DNA from: JAWWBG01 sp033721095
GTDB taxonomy: Bacteria > Actinomycetota > Nitriliruptoria > Nitriliruptorales > Nitriliruptoraceae
Direction of reading: 5' to 3'
Assembly: GCA_033721095.1 (NCBI GenBank)
Contig: JAWWBG010000020.1
Coordinates: 1-19,214, forward strand
Length of the DNA stretch: 19,214 nt
In this document: in pieces, positions 1-6,950 of the stretch
How the letters are laid out: each line of letters opens with the position of its first letter
Numbering within the stretch: position 1 is the stretch's first letter
The notes under the pieces: model-generated
Told to the model about the DNA's origin: nothing
Seen by the model: only the letters and a program-made list of their open reading frames with translations
Databases searched by the model: none
Position numbers and translations under genes: made by a program

Positions 1-78
1 GCCCGTCTCGACGCCGACGCCGAGCGGCTCCGCGCCGCCCTCCGAGCCGCCGGTCACGACCACGTTCCCGACGCGTGA
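1..78 (+). CDS. C-terminal tail of an upstream gene (possibly mfd)
   Basis: Frame 1 is open from the window edge to a TGA at 76-78 and encodes 25 residues rich in Ala, Arg, Leu and Asp, ending HDHVPDA. The stretch is too short for domain recognition. In M. tuberculosis the gene before the mazG-eno-ppx block is mfd (transcription-repair coupling factor). By synteny this may be its C-terminus, but nothing in the 25 residues proves it. The terminator-like hairpin at 107-129 just downstream fits the end of a transcription unit. Confidence 0.45.
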   Translation, partial: ARLDADAERLRAALRAAGHDHVPDA

Positions 79-106
79 CCGCGTCCACGGCGCACAGCAG
101 GATGAC

Positions 107-129
107 AGGGGCCCGGGCTGGCGGCCCCT
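107..129 (+). terminator. GC-rich hairpin after the upstream gene
   Basis: A 7-bp perfect inverted repeat (AGGGGCC at 107-113, GGCCCCT at 123-129) encloses a 9-nt loop. It lies 28 nt past the stop codon of the preceding gene. There is no T-tract, so termination here would be of the GC-hairpin type common in actinobacteria or would need help. It also sits just upstream of the -10-like TACACT at 141. Confidence 0.4.
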
Positions 130-140
130 CGCTGCTGGCT

Positions 141-146
141 TACACT
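141..146 (+). promoter_or_regulatory. -10-like box (TACACT) before the foldase gene
   Basis: TACACT fits the actinobacterial TANNNT -10 pattern and lies in the only AT-rich patch of the intergenic gap. I see no good -35 at 16-18 bp. The predicted RNA start is near 152-153. That is the first base of an in-frame GTG at 152, so either a leaderless message from 152 or a leader of about 60 nt to the GTG at 215 is possible. Confidence 0.35.
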
Positions 147-214
147 CCCGAGTGCCCTCCTGGCGACGTGGCCGGCTGACGGCCCGTCGCACGAACCAAG
201 CCATCGGATCTCTC

Positions 215-1258
215 GTGGGCAACGCCCTTCACACGTACCTGCGCCCGGTTCTCCTCCTGCTGCTGGCCGGCCTGGTGCTGTCCGCCTGCCGCGGCCCGGG
301 GATCGACAGCGTCGCAACGGTCAACGGTGTCGGGATCCCTCGCGAGCTGCTCGAACGGCTCGTCACCGCCGAGGCCCTTGCCAGCGCCGGCAGCGCCACC
401 GAGATCGACGAGGCCATTCCCGGCATCGCCGACCCCGCGTCGCGATCTGCGTCGGAGCGCACGAACCTTCGCTCGCTCATCATCATCGAGATCGTCCGCC
501 AGCTGGCCGACGACCTCGGCGTGCTCGTGTCCGACGAGGACATCCAGTCCCGCTGGGAGATCGAGGTCGCAGCGGGCGGCGGGGGCGAGGAGGATCTCCT
601 CAGCTACATCGACAGCATCGGCCTGACCGAAGCCGAGTATCGCGACTTCGTCATGGGCCACACGGCCCGCATCGAGGCCATCGAGGAGGCCGTCAGCTCG
701 GATGTGGCCGTCAGCGACGAGGACATCGCCGCGGCCTTCGAGCTCTCCGGCCCCGTGGCCACCGCCAGCCACATCCTGGTGGCGACGCTGGACGAGGCCC
801 TCGACCTCAAGCAGCAGCTCGATGACGGGGCCTCCTTCGTCGCGCTTGCCAGTGAGCACTCGCTGGACACCGGCAGCGCCCAGCTCGGGGGGTCGCTCGG
901 CCAGCAGACCCGGGGCTTCTACGTCCCCGAGTTCGACGACTACGTGTGGTCGGGCGAGGTCGGTGCCGTCAGCGACCCGGTCGAGACCGACTTCGGTTTC
1001 CACCTCATCCTCATCCATGACCGTGAGGAGGGACTGGAGGACGCCACGCCTCGCCTCCGGGAGCAGCTGGAGAACCAGGGACGCACCCAGGCCGTCCAGG
1101 AGGAGTTCAACCGGGCGATCGACGACGCCGACGTGGTGATCGACTCCGCGATCGGACGGTGGGACCCGACCATCCAGGATGTCGTGTCCGATGATCCACT
1201 GGATGCGCCGCCCGTCACCGATCCGTTCGACTTCCCGACGAGCGCACCGACGCCGTGA
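215..1258 (+). CDS. SurA/PrsA-like peptidyl-prolyl isomerase lipoprotein
   Basis: Predicted extracytoplasmic lipoprotein chaperone of the SurA N-domain plus parvulin type, which helps exported proteins fold and isomerises X-Pro bonds. From the GTG at 215 the product has 347 residues. It has a short basic N-region, a leucine-rich hydrophobic core and a lipobox LSAC with the lipidated Cys at residue 25. Next come a SurA_N-like segment opening with VATVNGVGIPRELL and a helical region. The parvulin domain follows, with TASHILV, the LASEHSLD and GGSLG motifs, and FGFHLILIHD. An in-frame GTG at 152 would add 21 residues. I prefer 215 because it gives a normal signal peptide, although a -10-like box sits 5 nt upstream of 152. 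The stop overlaps the mazG start by 4 bases (GTGA), suggesting translational coupling. A peptidase or substrate-specific role cannot be read from the sequence. Confidence 0.85.
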   Translation: MGNALHTYLRPVLLLLLAGLVLSACRGPGIDSVATVNGVGIPRELLERLVTAEALASAGSATEIDEAIPGIADPASRSASERTNLRSLIIIEIVRQLADDLGVLVSDEDIQSRWEIEVAAGGGGEEDLLSYIDSIGLTEAEYRDFVMGHTARIEAIEEAVSSDVAVSDEDIAAAFELSGPVATASHILVATLDEALDLKQQLDDGASFVALASEHSLDTGSAQLGGSLGQQTRGFYVPEFDDYVWSGEVGAVSDPVETDFGFHLILIHDREEGLEDATPRLREQLENQGRTQAVQEEFNRAIDDADVVIDSAIGRWDPTIQDVVSDDPLDAPPVTDPFDFPTSAPTP

Positions 1259-2343
1259 CCGGGCGCGTCGTCCTGGTCGAGACCTCCGAGGCGTTGCCGG
1301 GCCTGCTGTCCCACGCAGCCTGGACGGCCATCGAGCAGGCCGACCAACTCTGGGCGCGGGATCCGCAGCACCACCCGTTCCGTGTTCACCTCGAGCTCGC
1401 CGACATCGAGCTCGAGGCCCTCCAGCCCGCCCGCCTCGATCCGACGCGGATCCAGCTGGGCGCGCCGGGGTCCCCGGAGGACCGCCGGCTCGCCCGCGCG
1501 CTGGTCGATCACGCCGTGGCGCATGGGTCCGCGACAATGCTGCTCGGACCCGACGACGACGGATTCGTGCCCGTCGTGAGTGGCGAAGCGGGGCCGCGTG
1601 GCGTCGAGATCGAGATCGTGTTCCTGGCCGCGCAACCCCGCGGCACCGAGCTGCTGCGGCTGGTCGAGGTCGAACGGCGCCTGCGCGATCCCGATGGCGG
1701 GTGCCCCTGGGACCTCGAGCAGGATCATCGGTCACTGACCCAGTACCTGGTGGAGGAGACCTACGAGGTCGTCGACGCCATCCAGCACGGCACCGACCAT
1801 GACATCCTCGAGGAGCTCGGGGACCTGTTGCTCCAGGTCGTCTTCCATGCGCAGATCGCGACCGACCGAGGGGCGTTCGGCATCGACGAGGTCGCACGCG
1901 GCATCGCGGACAAGCTCGTCAACCGCCACCCCCACGTCTTCGGTGACGCCGACGCCGACACGGCAGCCGACGTGCAGGCAAGCTGGGATCGCATCAAGGC
2001 CGACGAGAAGGGGAGGACGACGCCGTTCGACGGGATCCCCGACGCCTTGCCGGCGCTCATGCTCGCAGCGAAGTTCCTCCGCCGCGCCGGTCGTGCGGGC
2101 ACACCGCCGCCGGACCTGAACGCGACGGAGCTCCAGGCACGCCTCGCCGACGGGATGGCTGACGTGGCAACCGGGAGCGAGGTCATGGGCGACCTGCTGT
2201 TGTCCACGGTCGAGACGGCCGTCTCCCTCGGCATCGACCCGGAGCAGGCGCTGCGCGATGCCGCCCACCGGTACCGCGCCCGCGTCGTTGCAGCCGACCG
2301 GGCCGCCGAGGAGCCCGCCGCGTCCGCGAACGGCGACGATTAG
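1255..2343 (+). CDS. mazG: MazG nucleoside triphosphate pyrophosphohydrolase
   Basis: All-alpha NTP pyrophosphohydrolase that converts (d)NTPs to NMPs and pyrophosphate, sanitising the nucleotide pool; in E. coli it is linked to lowering ppGpp. Residues 1-125 are a poorly conserved N-terminal extension, as in mycobacterial MazG. The MazG domain begins near residue 137 with GGCPWDLEQDHRSL. It carries the metal-binding sets EETYEVVDA (E167, E168, E171, D174) and EELGD (E186, E187, D190), followed by LLQVVFHAQ. NRHPHVFGD and WDRIKADEK are also typical. At 362 residues it is slightly longer than the M. tuberculosis protein. It starts with GTG overlapping the stop of the foldase gene. The C-terminal tail is Ala/Glu-rich. 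Family assignment is secure; the preferred substrate is not visible. Confidence 0.95.
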   Translation: MTGRVVLVETSEALPGLLSHAAWTAIEQADQLWARDPQHHPFRVHLELADIELEALQPARLDPTRIQLGAPGSPEDRRLARALVDHAVAHGSATMLLGPDDDGFVPVVSGEAGPRGVEIEIVFLAAQPRGTELLRLVEVERRLRDPDGGCPWDLEQDHRSLTQYLVEETYEVVDAIQHGTDHDILEELGDLLLQVVFHAQIATDRGAFGIDEVARGIADKLVNRHPHVFGDADADTAADVQASWDRIKADEKGRTTPFDGIPDALPALMLAAKFLRRAGRAGTPPPDLNATELQARLADGMADVATGSEVMGDLLLSTVETAVSLGIDPEQALRDAAHRYRARVVAADRAAEEPAASANGDD

Positions 2344-2373
2344 GCTCGGCGACGACCGGATCAGGATGGTGTC

Positions 2374-2817
2374 GTGCCGCCAGCACAGTGCCCCGAGTGC
2401 GGACGCTTCCTTTCCAAGGACTTCGTCACGTCGCTGACCGACGAGCCAACACCCTGCCCAAGCTGCGAAACGCCCCTCATGGCGGCCGACTTCGGCAGCT
2501 CGCGCAAGGCCACTCCGAAGGCAGACCCCGTCGCCGAGGAGTCGCCCGCGACGCCCCCCGCCGAGGCAGCCGACCCCGCCGCCGATGGCGCCGACGATCC
2601 GCTTGCTGGCTGGGACAGCTCCGGCGCTGGCGCGTGGCCATCCGACACCGCCGACGAGCCCAGTGACGCCGCCGTGATCGGCATCGCCGCCCTCATCGGC
2701 GCCCTGATCGGGTTGCTGCTCGGCAAGCCGGGCCGGTTGTCCGCCATGCTCTTCGGCGCCGCAGTCGGGGCAGGAGCGGGTGCTGCGAGTCGCCGCGTCT
2801 GGGAGCTCGAGGGCTGA
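2374..2817 (+). CDS. Zinc-ribbon small membrane protein, unknown function
   Basis: A 147-residue protein I cannot assign to a named family. The N-terminus holds a two-knuckle zinc ribbon (C6xxC9 and C28xxC31). An acidic, Ala/Pro/Asp-rich linker follows (residues about 45-98). The C-terminus has two short Gly/Ala-rich hydrophobic stretches (about 100-117 and 122-138) separated by KPGR, likely a membrane hairpin. It starts with GTG at 2374 behind an AGGA at 2363-2366. The ribbon should face the cytosol if the hairpin spans the membrane twice. It sits between mazG and eno, where M. tuberculosis has the lipoprotein gene lpqU, but there is no resemblance to a transglycosylase. A role as a membrane-tethered adaptor is speculation. 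Confidence 0.7.
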   Translation: MPPAQCPECGRFLSKDFVTSLTDEPTPCPSCETPLMAADFGSSRKATPKADPVAEESPATPPAEAADPAADGADDPLAGWDSSGAGAWPSDTADEPSDAAVIGIAALIGALIGLLLGKPGRLSAMLFGAAVGAGAGAASRRVWELEG

Positions 2818-2820
2818 CCG

Positions 2821-2838
2821 GTTCGCCCGGTTGCGAAC
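2821..2838 (+). terminator. Inverted repeat after the zinc-ribbon gene
   Basis: A 6-bp perfect inverted repeat, GTTCGC/GCGAAC with a 6-nt loop, begins 4 nt after the stop codon at 2815-2817. It could be a weak terminator or a protein-binding site upstream of eno. There is no T-tract. Confidence 0.3.
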
Positions 2839-2870
2839 ATCGCTTCCTCGGTCGGCCAACCGGCGTGCCG

Positions 2871-2876
2871 TAAGGT
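2871..2876 (+). promoter_or_regulatory. -10-like box (TAAGGT) before eno
   Basis: TAAGGT fits TANNNT and lies 37 nt before the eno ATG, which would give a leader of roughly 30 nt containing the GAGG ribosome site at 2900-2903. No convincing -35 lies 16-18 bp upstream, so this is tentative. Confidence 0.35.
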
Positions 2877-2913
2877 CGCGCCGATCGAGCATCACCGGCG
2901 AGGTGCATTCCCC

Positions 2914-4215
2914 ATGCTCGAAACGTTCACCGGCATTGCCGGCGTCGTGGGTCGCGAGATCATGGACTCGCGGGGCAACCCGACGGTCGAGGTCCAGGTC
3001 GTCCTCAACGACGGCTCCGTGGGCCTGGCCGCCGTGCCGTCGGGAGCCTCGACGGGAGAGTTCGAAGCCGTCGAACTGCGCGACGGCGACGAGCGCCGGT
3101 ACCTCGGCAAGGGTGTCCTGCGCGCGGTCGCGAACGTCAACGAGGTGGTCGGTCCCGCGCTGATCGGCGCCGACGCGACCGAGCAGCGCGAGATCGACCG
3201 GCTGCTGCTCGACCTCGACGGCACCCCGGACAAGGGCAAGCTGGGTGCCAACGCCCTGCTCGGCGTGTCGCTGGCGGTCGCCAAGGCAGCCGCGGCGTCC
3301 TCGGACCTGCCGCTGTACGCCTACCTCGGTGGTCCCAACGCCCACCTGCTGCCCGTCCCGATGATGAACATCCTCAACGGCGGCTCGCACGCCGAGTCCA
3401 ACGTGGACGTCCAGGAGTTCATGATCGCCCCGATCGGCGCGCCGTCCTTCCGGGAGGCGCTCAGGATGGGCGCGGAGGTCTACCACCAGCTCAAGGCGCT
3501 GCTGTCGTCCAAGGGCCTGTCCACCGGCCTCGGCGACGAGGGTGGGTTCGCCCCCGACCTGCCGACCAACCAAACGGCCCTCGAGCTGATCCAGCAGGCC
3601 ATCGAGGCCGCCGGCTACACACCCGGACGTGACGTGGCGCTCGCCCTGGACGTCGCCAGCAGCGAGTACTTCTCGGACGGCAGCTACGTGCTCGAGGGCG
3701 AAGGCCGGACGCTGTCGTCCGAGGAACATGCTGCCTGGCTCGCCGGCCTGGTCGACGAGTTCCCGATCGTGTCGATCGAGGACGGGATGGACGAGGACGA
3801 CTGGGACGGCTGGTCGGCCCTCACCGAGCTGCTCGGCGACCGCATCCAGCTGGTCGGCGACGACCTGTTCGTGACGAACGTGACGCGCCTCCGCAAGGGC
3901 CTCGAGCTGGGCGTTGCCAACGCCGTGCTGATCAAGGTCAACCAGATCGGCACCCTGACCGAAACGTTCGACACGATGGAGCTGGCCCACCGGCACGGCT
4001 ACGCCAACATGGTCAGCCATCGGTCCGGCGAGACCGAGGACTCGACGATCGCCGACATCGCCGTCGCCGTCAACGCCGGCCAGATCAAGACCGGCGCACC
4101 GGCCCGTTCCGAGCGGGTCGCCAAGTACAACCAGCTGCTGCGCATCGAGGAACGGCTCGGCGACAACGCCCGGTACGCCGGCCCCCGCGCGTTCCCGCGA
4201 TCGAGGTTCGGATGA
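2914..4215 (+). CDS. eno: Enolase
   Basis: Cytosolic glycolytic enzyme interconverting 2-phosphoglycerate and phosphoenolpyruvate, Mg-dependent and usually a homodimer or octamer. The 433 residues match the normal family length. Visible motifs include the substrate loop PSGASTGEFEAVELRDGD (42-59), MNILNGGSHAESNVDVQEFM (151-170), the catalytic-loop sequence GDEGGFAP (207-214, with the general-acid Glu at 209), the signature LIKVNQIGTLTET, and SHRSGETEDS. The C-terminal IKTGAPARSERVAKYNQLLR is also standard. The ATG at 2914 has GAGG about 10 nt upstream. The stop overlaps the next gene (ATGA), coupling eno to the divIC-like gene as in mycobacteria (Rv1023-Rv1024). No key residue is missing. Confidence 0.98.
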   Translation: MLETFTGIAGVVGREIMDSRGNPTVEVQVVLNDGSVGLAAVPSGASTGEFEAVELRDGDERRYLGKGVLRAVANVNEVVGPALIGADATEQREIDRLLLDLDGTPDKGKLGANALLGVSLAVAKAAAASSDLPLYAYLGGPNAHLLPVPMMNILNGGSHAESNVDVQEFMIAPIGAPSFREALRMGAEVYHQLKALLSSKGLSTGLGDEGGFAPDLPTNQTALELIQQAIEAAGYTPGRDVALALDVASSEYFSDGSYVLEGEGRTLSSEEHAAWLAGLVDEFPIVSIEDGMDEDDWDGWSALTELLGDRIQLVGDDLFVTNVTRLRKGLELGVANAVLIKVNQIGTLTETFDTMELAHRHGYANMVSHRSGETEDSTIADIAVAVNAGQIKTGAPARSERVAKYNQLLRIEERLGDNARYAGPRAFPRSRFG

Positions 4216-4742
4216 GCGCGCGCGCGTCCCGGACCGAGCGCCGCGAACTGCGGTTCGCCGCGCGCCGCCGCATGCGCGGCGGCGAGCGGCGCGCCCCCGT
4301 CCCCGTCCAGCGACTGGCCCGGCAGGTGTCCGACACGGCCGTTGTCGCCCGGGAAGCCGGCGCAGCAGCAGCCTCCTCGAACCAGTTCTGGCTGATCGGT
4401 GCCGCGGCCGTGATGGTCCTGGGCATGTCGATCATCTCGGGCCCCATCGACCAGTACTTCGCAGGGCGCGACCGGGTCCAGCTCCTCGAAACCAAGCTCG
4501 ACGCACTCACCGGCGAGAACGCGCGGTTGGCTGCCCGCGCCGAGGCCCTCCAGGACCCGGGGCAGGTCGAGCACCTTGCGCGTGAGCTCCAGGGCTGGCA
4601 CATGCCGGGCGAGGTGCCGTTCGCGATCGTGCCGCCCGACAGCGACGGGCCCCTGGTCGACGAGGCGCTGCCGCCGGCCTCCGCCCCCGACCACCCCTGG
4701 TACCGGGACGCCTGGGACTGGTTCACCGGCCTGTTCGGCTGA
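4212..4742 (+). CDS. FtsB/DivIC-like septum formation protein
   Basis: Bitopic membrane protein of the FtsB/DivIC (Rv1024-type) family. With FtsL and FtsQ it forms the divisome subcomplex that activates septal peptidoglycan synthesis. The 176 residues contain a very basic cytoplasmic N-terminus (1-50), a single transmembrane helix near 59-77, and a short extracytoplasmic coiled coil (about 86-113, DRVQLLETKLDALTGENARL). Then comes the family tail pattern DPxxVExxARELxGxxxPGExxF (115-137). The last 35 residues are Pro- and Trp-rich. The ATG overlaps the eno stop by 4 bases. Position directly after eno and before the DUF501 and ppx genes matches actinobacterial synteny and supports the call. 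Confidence 0.88.
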   Translation: MSARASRTERRELRFAARRRMRGGERRAPVPVQRLARQVSDTAVVAREAGAAAASSNQFWLIGAAAVMVLGMSIISGPIDQYFAGRDRVQLLETKLDALTGENARLAARAEALQDPGQVEHLARELQGWHMPGEVPFAIVPPDSDGPLVDEALPPASAPDHPWYRDAWDWFTGLFG

Positions 4743-4789
4743 TTCGCAGGCCCCGTGGCAGTCGTGTCCGGATGGCCGGGCTCGCGTTC

Positions 4790-4818
4790 TTGCTCGATTC
4801 GGGCGGTTCTCGTACGGT
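4790..4818 (+). promoter_or_regulatory. Promoter for the S1-domain gene
   Basis: TTGCTC (4790-4795) and TACGGT (4813-4818) are separated by 17 bp, a good sigma70-type layout. The predicted start near 4825 leaves a leader of about 100 nt before the TTG at 4923. The leader holds a small hairpin (CGGGC-ATC-GCCCG, 4826-4838). The promoter would lie inside the coding region if the upstream GTG at 4755 were the start, which argues against that start. Confidence 0.5.
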
Positions 4819-4922
4819 TGTCGTCCGGGCATCGCCCGATTGCGCGCCCCCTCACGGGGACTCCCGCCACCCAAGAACCTGCTGCCGGCATCGCTGCGCG
4901 CGCGACACCGGAGCACGAGGAG

Positions 4923-5306
4923 TTGATTGCACTGATCGGAGACATCGTCAAGGGCACTGTCGTGCGCCTCGAGGAGTACGGCGCATTCGTCGAAGTCGAC
5001 CTCGGCAGCGGCCCGCCCGTCACAGGGCTCGTCCACGTGTCGGAGATCTCGAACGAGTTCATCGACAACATCTACGCCGAGCTTGCCGAGGGCGACGAGG
5101 TGGACGTCAAGATCCTGGACGTCAAGGACGACGGCAAGGTCGACCTGTCCATGAAGCGCGCCGACCCCGAGTGGGAGGACGACGAGGAGGTCAACCTCCG
5201 GTCGAAGCTGGACAAGGACTTCAACAAGCGTCTCCGCCGATTCATGCACAAGTCCCAGATGATCCAGGGTGAGGCTCGCCGCCAGAAGCGCAGCAAGCTC
5301 TACTGA
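4923..5306 (+). CDS. S1-domain RNA-binding protein
   Basis: A 127-residue protein with one S1 OB-fold domain at its N-terminus, expected to bind RNA in the cytosol. The motif IVKGTVVRLEEYGAFVEVD, then GLVHVSEIS, GDEVDVKILDVKDDGKVDLSMK, follows the S1 pattern closely. The rest is a charged tail with an Asp/Glu stretch and a basic C-terminus (RRQKRSKLY), probably an extra nucleic-acid contact. I chose TTG at 4923 because the S1 fold starts there, GGAG lies 9 nt upstream, and a promoter sits at 4790-4818. The frame stays open to a GTG at 4755, but that extension looks non-coding. Relatives include YugI/general stress protein 13-type S1 proteins. The exact target is unknown. Confidence 0.85.
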   Translation: MIALIGDIVKGTVVRLEEYGAFVEVDLGSGPPVTGLVHVSEISNEFIDNIYAELAEGDEVDVKILDVKDDGKVDLSMKRADPEWEDDEEVNLRSKLDKDFNKRLRRFMHKSQMIQGEARRQKRSKLY

Positions 5307-5393
5307 CAAGCGAGGCGAGCGCGGGATGCCGAAGGCATCATGCAAGCGAGCCGGGCGAGCTCAACAGCGGCCAAGCCGTCATTGACCATCGCC
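5307..5393. repeat. Intergenic palindrome flanked by short direct repeats
   Basis: Right after the S1 gene stop lies a perfect 6-bp stem with a 3-nt loop (GATGCC-GAA-GGCATC, 5325-5339). It is bracketed by two similar purine-rich stretches: AAGCGAGGCGAGC at 5308-5320 and AAGCGAGCCGGGCGAGC at 5344-5360. No T-tract follows. This symmetrical unit resembles dispersed intergenic repeats more than an intrinsic terminator, but only one copy is in the window. Confidence 0.35.
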
Positions 5394-5972
5394 ATGTCCT
5401 CGAGAGCCGCCGTGCCAACAGCCCCCTCGGTCGACGCGGTCCAGCGGGATCCTGGCGCGAGCTACGAGCGCGCCGCCGCTGCCGAACCGGCCGACGACCA
5501 CGAGCAGGCGGTCATCTCTGCCCAGCTCGGCCGTCCGGCCCGCGGCCATCCCGCCGTCGTGCACCGGTGCGAGTTCGGTCTGCCGACGGTTGTTCGCGTC
5601 GACCCCCTCCTCGAGGACGGCACGCCCTTTCCGACCGTCTTCTGGTTGACGTGCCCCGCGATGCGGTCTCAGGTCGGCCGCCTCGAGGCTGATCATGCGA
5701 TGGTCGGCCTCAACGAGCGGCTGGCGGAGGATCCCGTGCTCGCGTCCGACTACGCCGCCGCCGCCGAGCGGTACGTGGCCTTCCGCGACCGAATCGGTGA
5801 CGCACTGCCGCATGCGCCCACGGCAGGTGGGATGCCAAGCCGCGTGAAGTGCCTCCACGTCCACGCCGCCCACCACCTGGCGACGGGCGACAACGTCGTG
5901 GGGAAGTGGACGATCGACCACGCCACGCCGCTGCCGTGCGAGGGCCCCTGCGTGAACGTCGACGCCGCGTGA
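5394..5972 (+). CDS. DUF501 family protein
   Basis: Protein of the uncharacterised DUF501 family, found next to ppx across Actinomycetota (Rv1025 in M. tuberculosis). The family core starts with AVISAQLGRPARG. It continues through a hydrophobic strand ending FWLTCPAMRSQVGRLEADH, the segment AAAAERYVAFRD, and the C-terminal PSRVKCLHVHAAHHLATGDN and PCEGPC motifs. The recurrent Cys and His residues suggest metal binding or a thiol site, which is inference. I took ATG at 5394 (192 residues). An in-frame ATG at 5340 is possible but abuts the palindrome at 5325-5339. The gene ends in a GTGA overlap with the following ppx-type gene, so the two are probably translated together. No biochemical function is established. 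Confidence 0.85.
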   Translation: MSSRAAVPTAPSVDAVQRDPGASYERAAAAEPADDHEQAVISAQLGRPARGHPAVVHRCEFGLPTVVRVDPLLEDGTPFPTVFWLTCPAMRSQVGRLEADHAMVGLNERLAEDPVLASDYAAAAERYVAFRDRIGDALPHAPTAGGMPSRVKCLHVHAAHHLATGDNVVGKWTIDHATPLPCEGPCVNVDAA

Positions 5973-6883
5973 GCGTGCCCTGCGCCGCCGTCGACGTCGG
6001 ATCGAACTCGGTGCGGGTGCTCGTGCTGGATGCCGACGGTCATCGCGTGACGCGCCTGATGTCCATCACGAGGCTGGGGGAGGGCGTCGACGAGTCCGGC
6101 CGCCTCAAGGGTGAAGCCCTCGACCGGACGATGCACGTCCTGGCGCGGTATCGAGGGGTCTGGGAGGACGCGGGTGTCACCGACCGCGTGCGCATCGCCG
6201 CCACCTCGGCCGTTCGCGACGCCGCCAACGCCGACGAGTTCTTCCAACGCGTTCGCGACACGACGGGCGTCGAGGCCGAGGTCCTGTCAGGCCACGACGA
6301 AGCCCGTCTGGCCTTTGCGGGAGCGATCGGCGGCATCGAACCGGACGGTGCCACGACCCTGATCGACGTCGGTGGCGGGTCCACCGAGATCGTCGTCGGC
6401 GACGCCGAGGGCGCGGTGACGGCCTCGGTGTCGCTCCAGCTGGGATGCGTGCGCCTCGCCGAGCGGGCCGTCCACAGCGACCCCGTCGACCTCGTCGACG
6501 TGAAGGCAGGCGTGCGCATCATCGAGGAGCAGCTCGACCACGCCGACACGCTGTTGGCGCCCGCCACGCCGCGCGGCACGCGCCTGGTGGGCGTCGCCGG
6601 AACCGTCACGACGATCGCCGCCCTGCACCTCGGCCTGGAGTCCTACGAGGAGGACCGGATTCACGGCACGTTCGTGCATGCGGCAGACTGGCATCGCTGG
6701 ACGAACAGGCTGCTGCAGATGACCCGTGCCGAGCGCGCCATGCTGGGACCCATGGCGCCGGGACGCGAGGACGTGATCCAGGCAGGCGCGATGATCGTCG
6801 ATCGCTTCCTCGTCCGCCACCACCTCAACGGCATCATCGCCAGCGAAGCCGACATCCTCGACGGTTTGGCGGCGTCGCTGTGA
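5969..6883 (+). CDS. Ppx/GppA family phosphatase (exopolyphosphatase-like)
   Basis: Member of the ASKHA-fold Ppx/GppA family, which hydrolyses polyphosphate end-on or converts pppGpp to ppGpp. The 304-residue length matches the short two-domain actinobacterial form (Rv1026). Motifs seen are the phosphate-1 loop AVDVGSNSVRVLVLD at the N-terminus, TSAVRDAANADEF, the SGHDEARLAF segment, the phosphate-2 loop LIDVGGGSTEIVVGD, LGCVRLAER, and VAGTVTTIAALHLGL. In SGHDEAR one of the two Glu residues usual in this motif (SGxEEAR) is Asp, a mild change. I chose GTG at 5969, which overlaps the DUF501 stop and starts just before the first motif. Upstream in-frame codons lie inside DUF501. Sequence alone cannot separate polyP from pppGpp activity. 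Confidence 0.92.
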   Translation: MSVPCAAVDVGSNSVRVLVLDADGHRVTRLMSITRLGEGVDESGRLKGEALDRTMHVLARYRGVWEDAGVTDRVRIAATSAVRDAANADEFFQRVRDTTGVEAEVLSGHDEARLAFAGAIGGIEPDGATTLIDVGGGSTEIVVGDAEGAVTASVSLQLGCVRLAERAVHSDPVDLVDVKAGVRIIEEQLDHADTLLAPATPRGTRLVGVAGTVTTIAALHLGLESYEEDRIHGTFVHAADWHRWTNRLLQMTRAERAMLGPMAPGREDVIQAGAMIVDRFLVRHHLNGIIASEADILDGLAASL

Positions 6884-6950
6884 TGGTCCGCTGCGGACAG
6901 GCGACGGCGGCGGGACCGTCAGGCGTCCGTCGCTTGATGACTGCGCCTCG

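Noticed and set aside
140..1897. Long minus-strand open frame (585 codons) across the foldase and mazG genes
   Set aside because: It is antisense to two clear genes, has no recognisable domain, and is rich in Arg/Gly/Asp, as expected from the reverse frame of GC-rich coding DNA.
2821..2838. Possible SOS/LexA box (GTTCGC...GCGAAC)
   Set aside because: The actinobacterial SOS box has GAAC before GTTC with a 4-base centre. Here the half-sites are in the reverse order, so I list it only as an inverted repeat.
1732..4020. Very long minus-strand open frame (762 codons) across mazG, the zinc-ribbon gene and eno
   Set aside because: It is antisense to enolase and MazG, which have full family motifs. 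Long shadow frames are common when third positions are nearly all G or C.
4826..4922. Riboswitch in the S1-gene leader
   Set aside because: Only small GC hairpins are visible and no conserved core of a known riboswitch class is recognisable.
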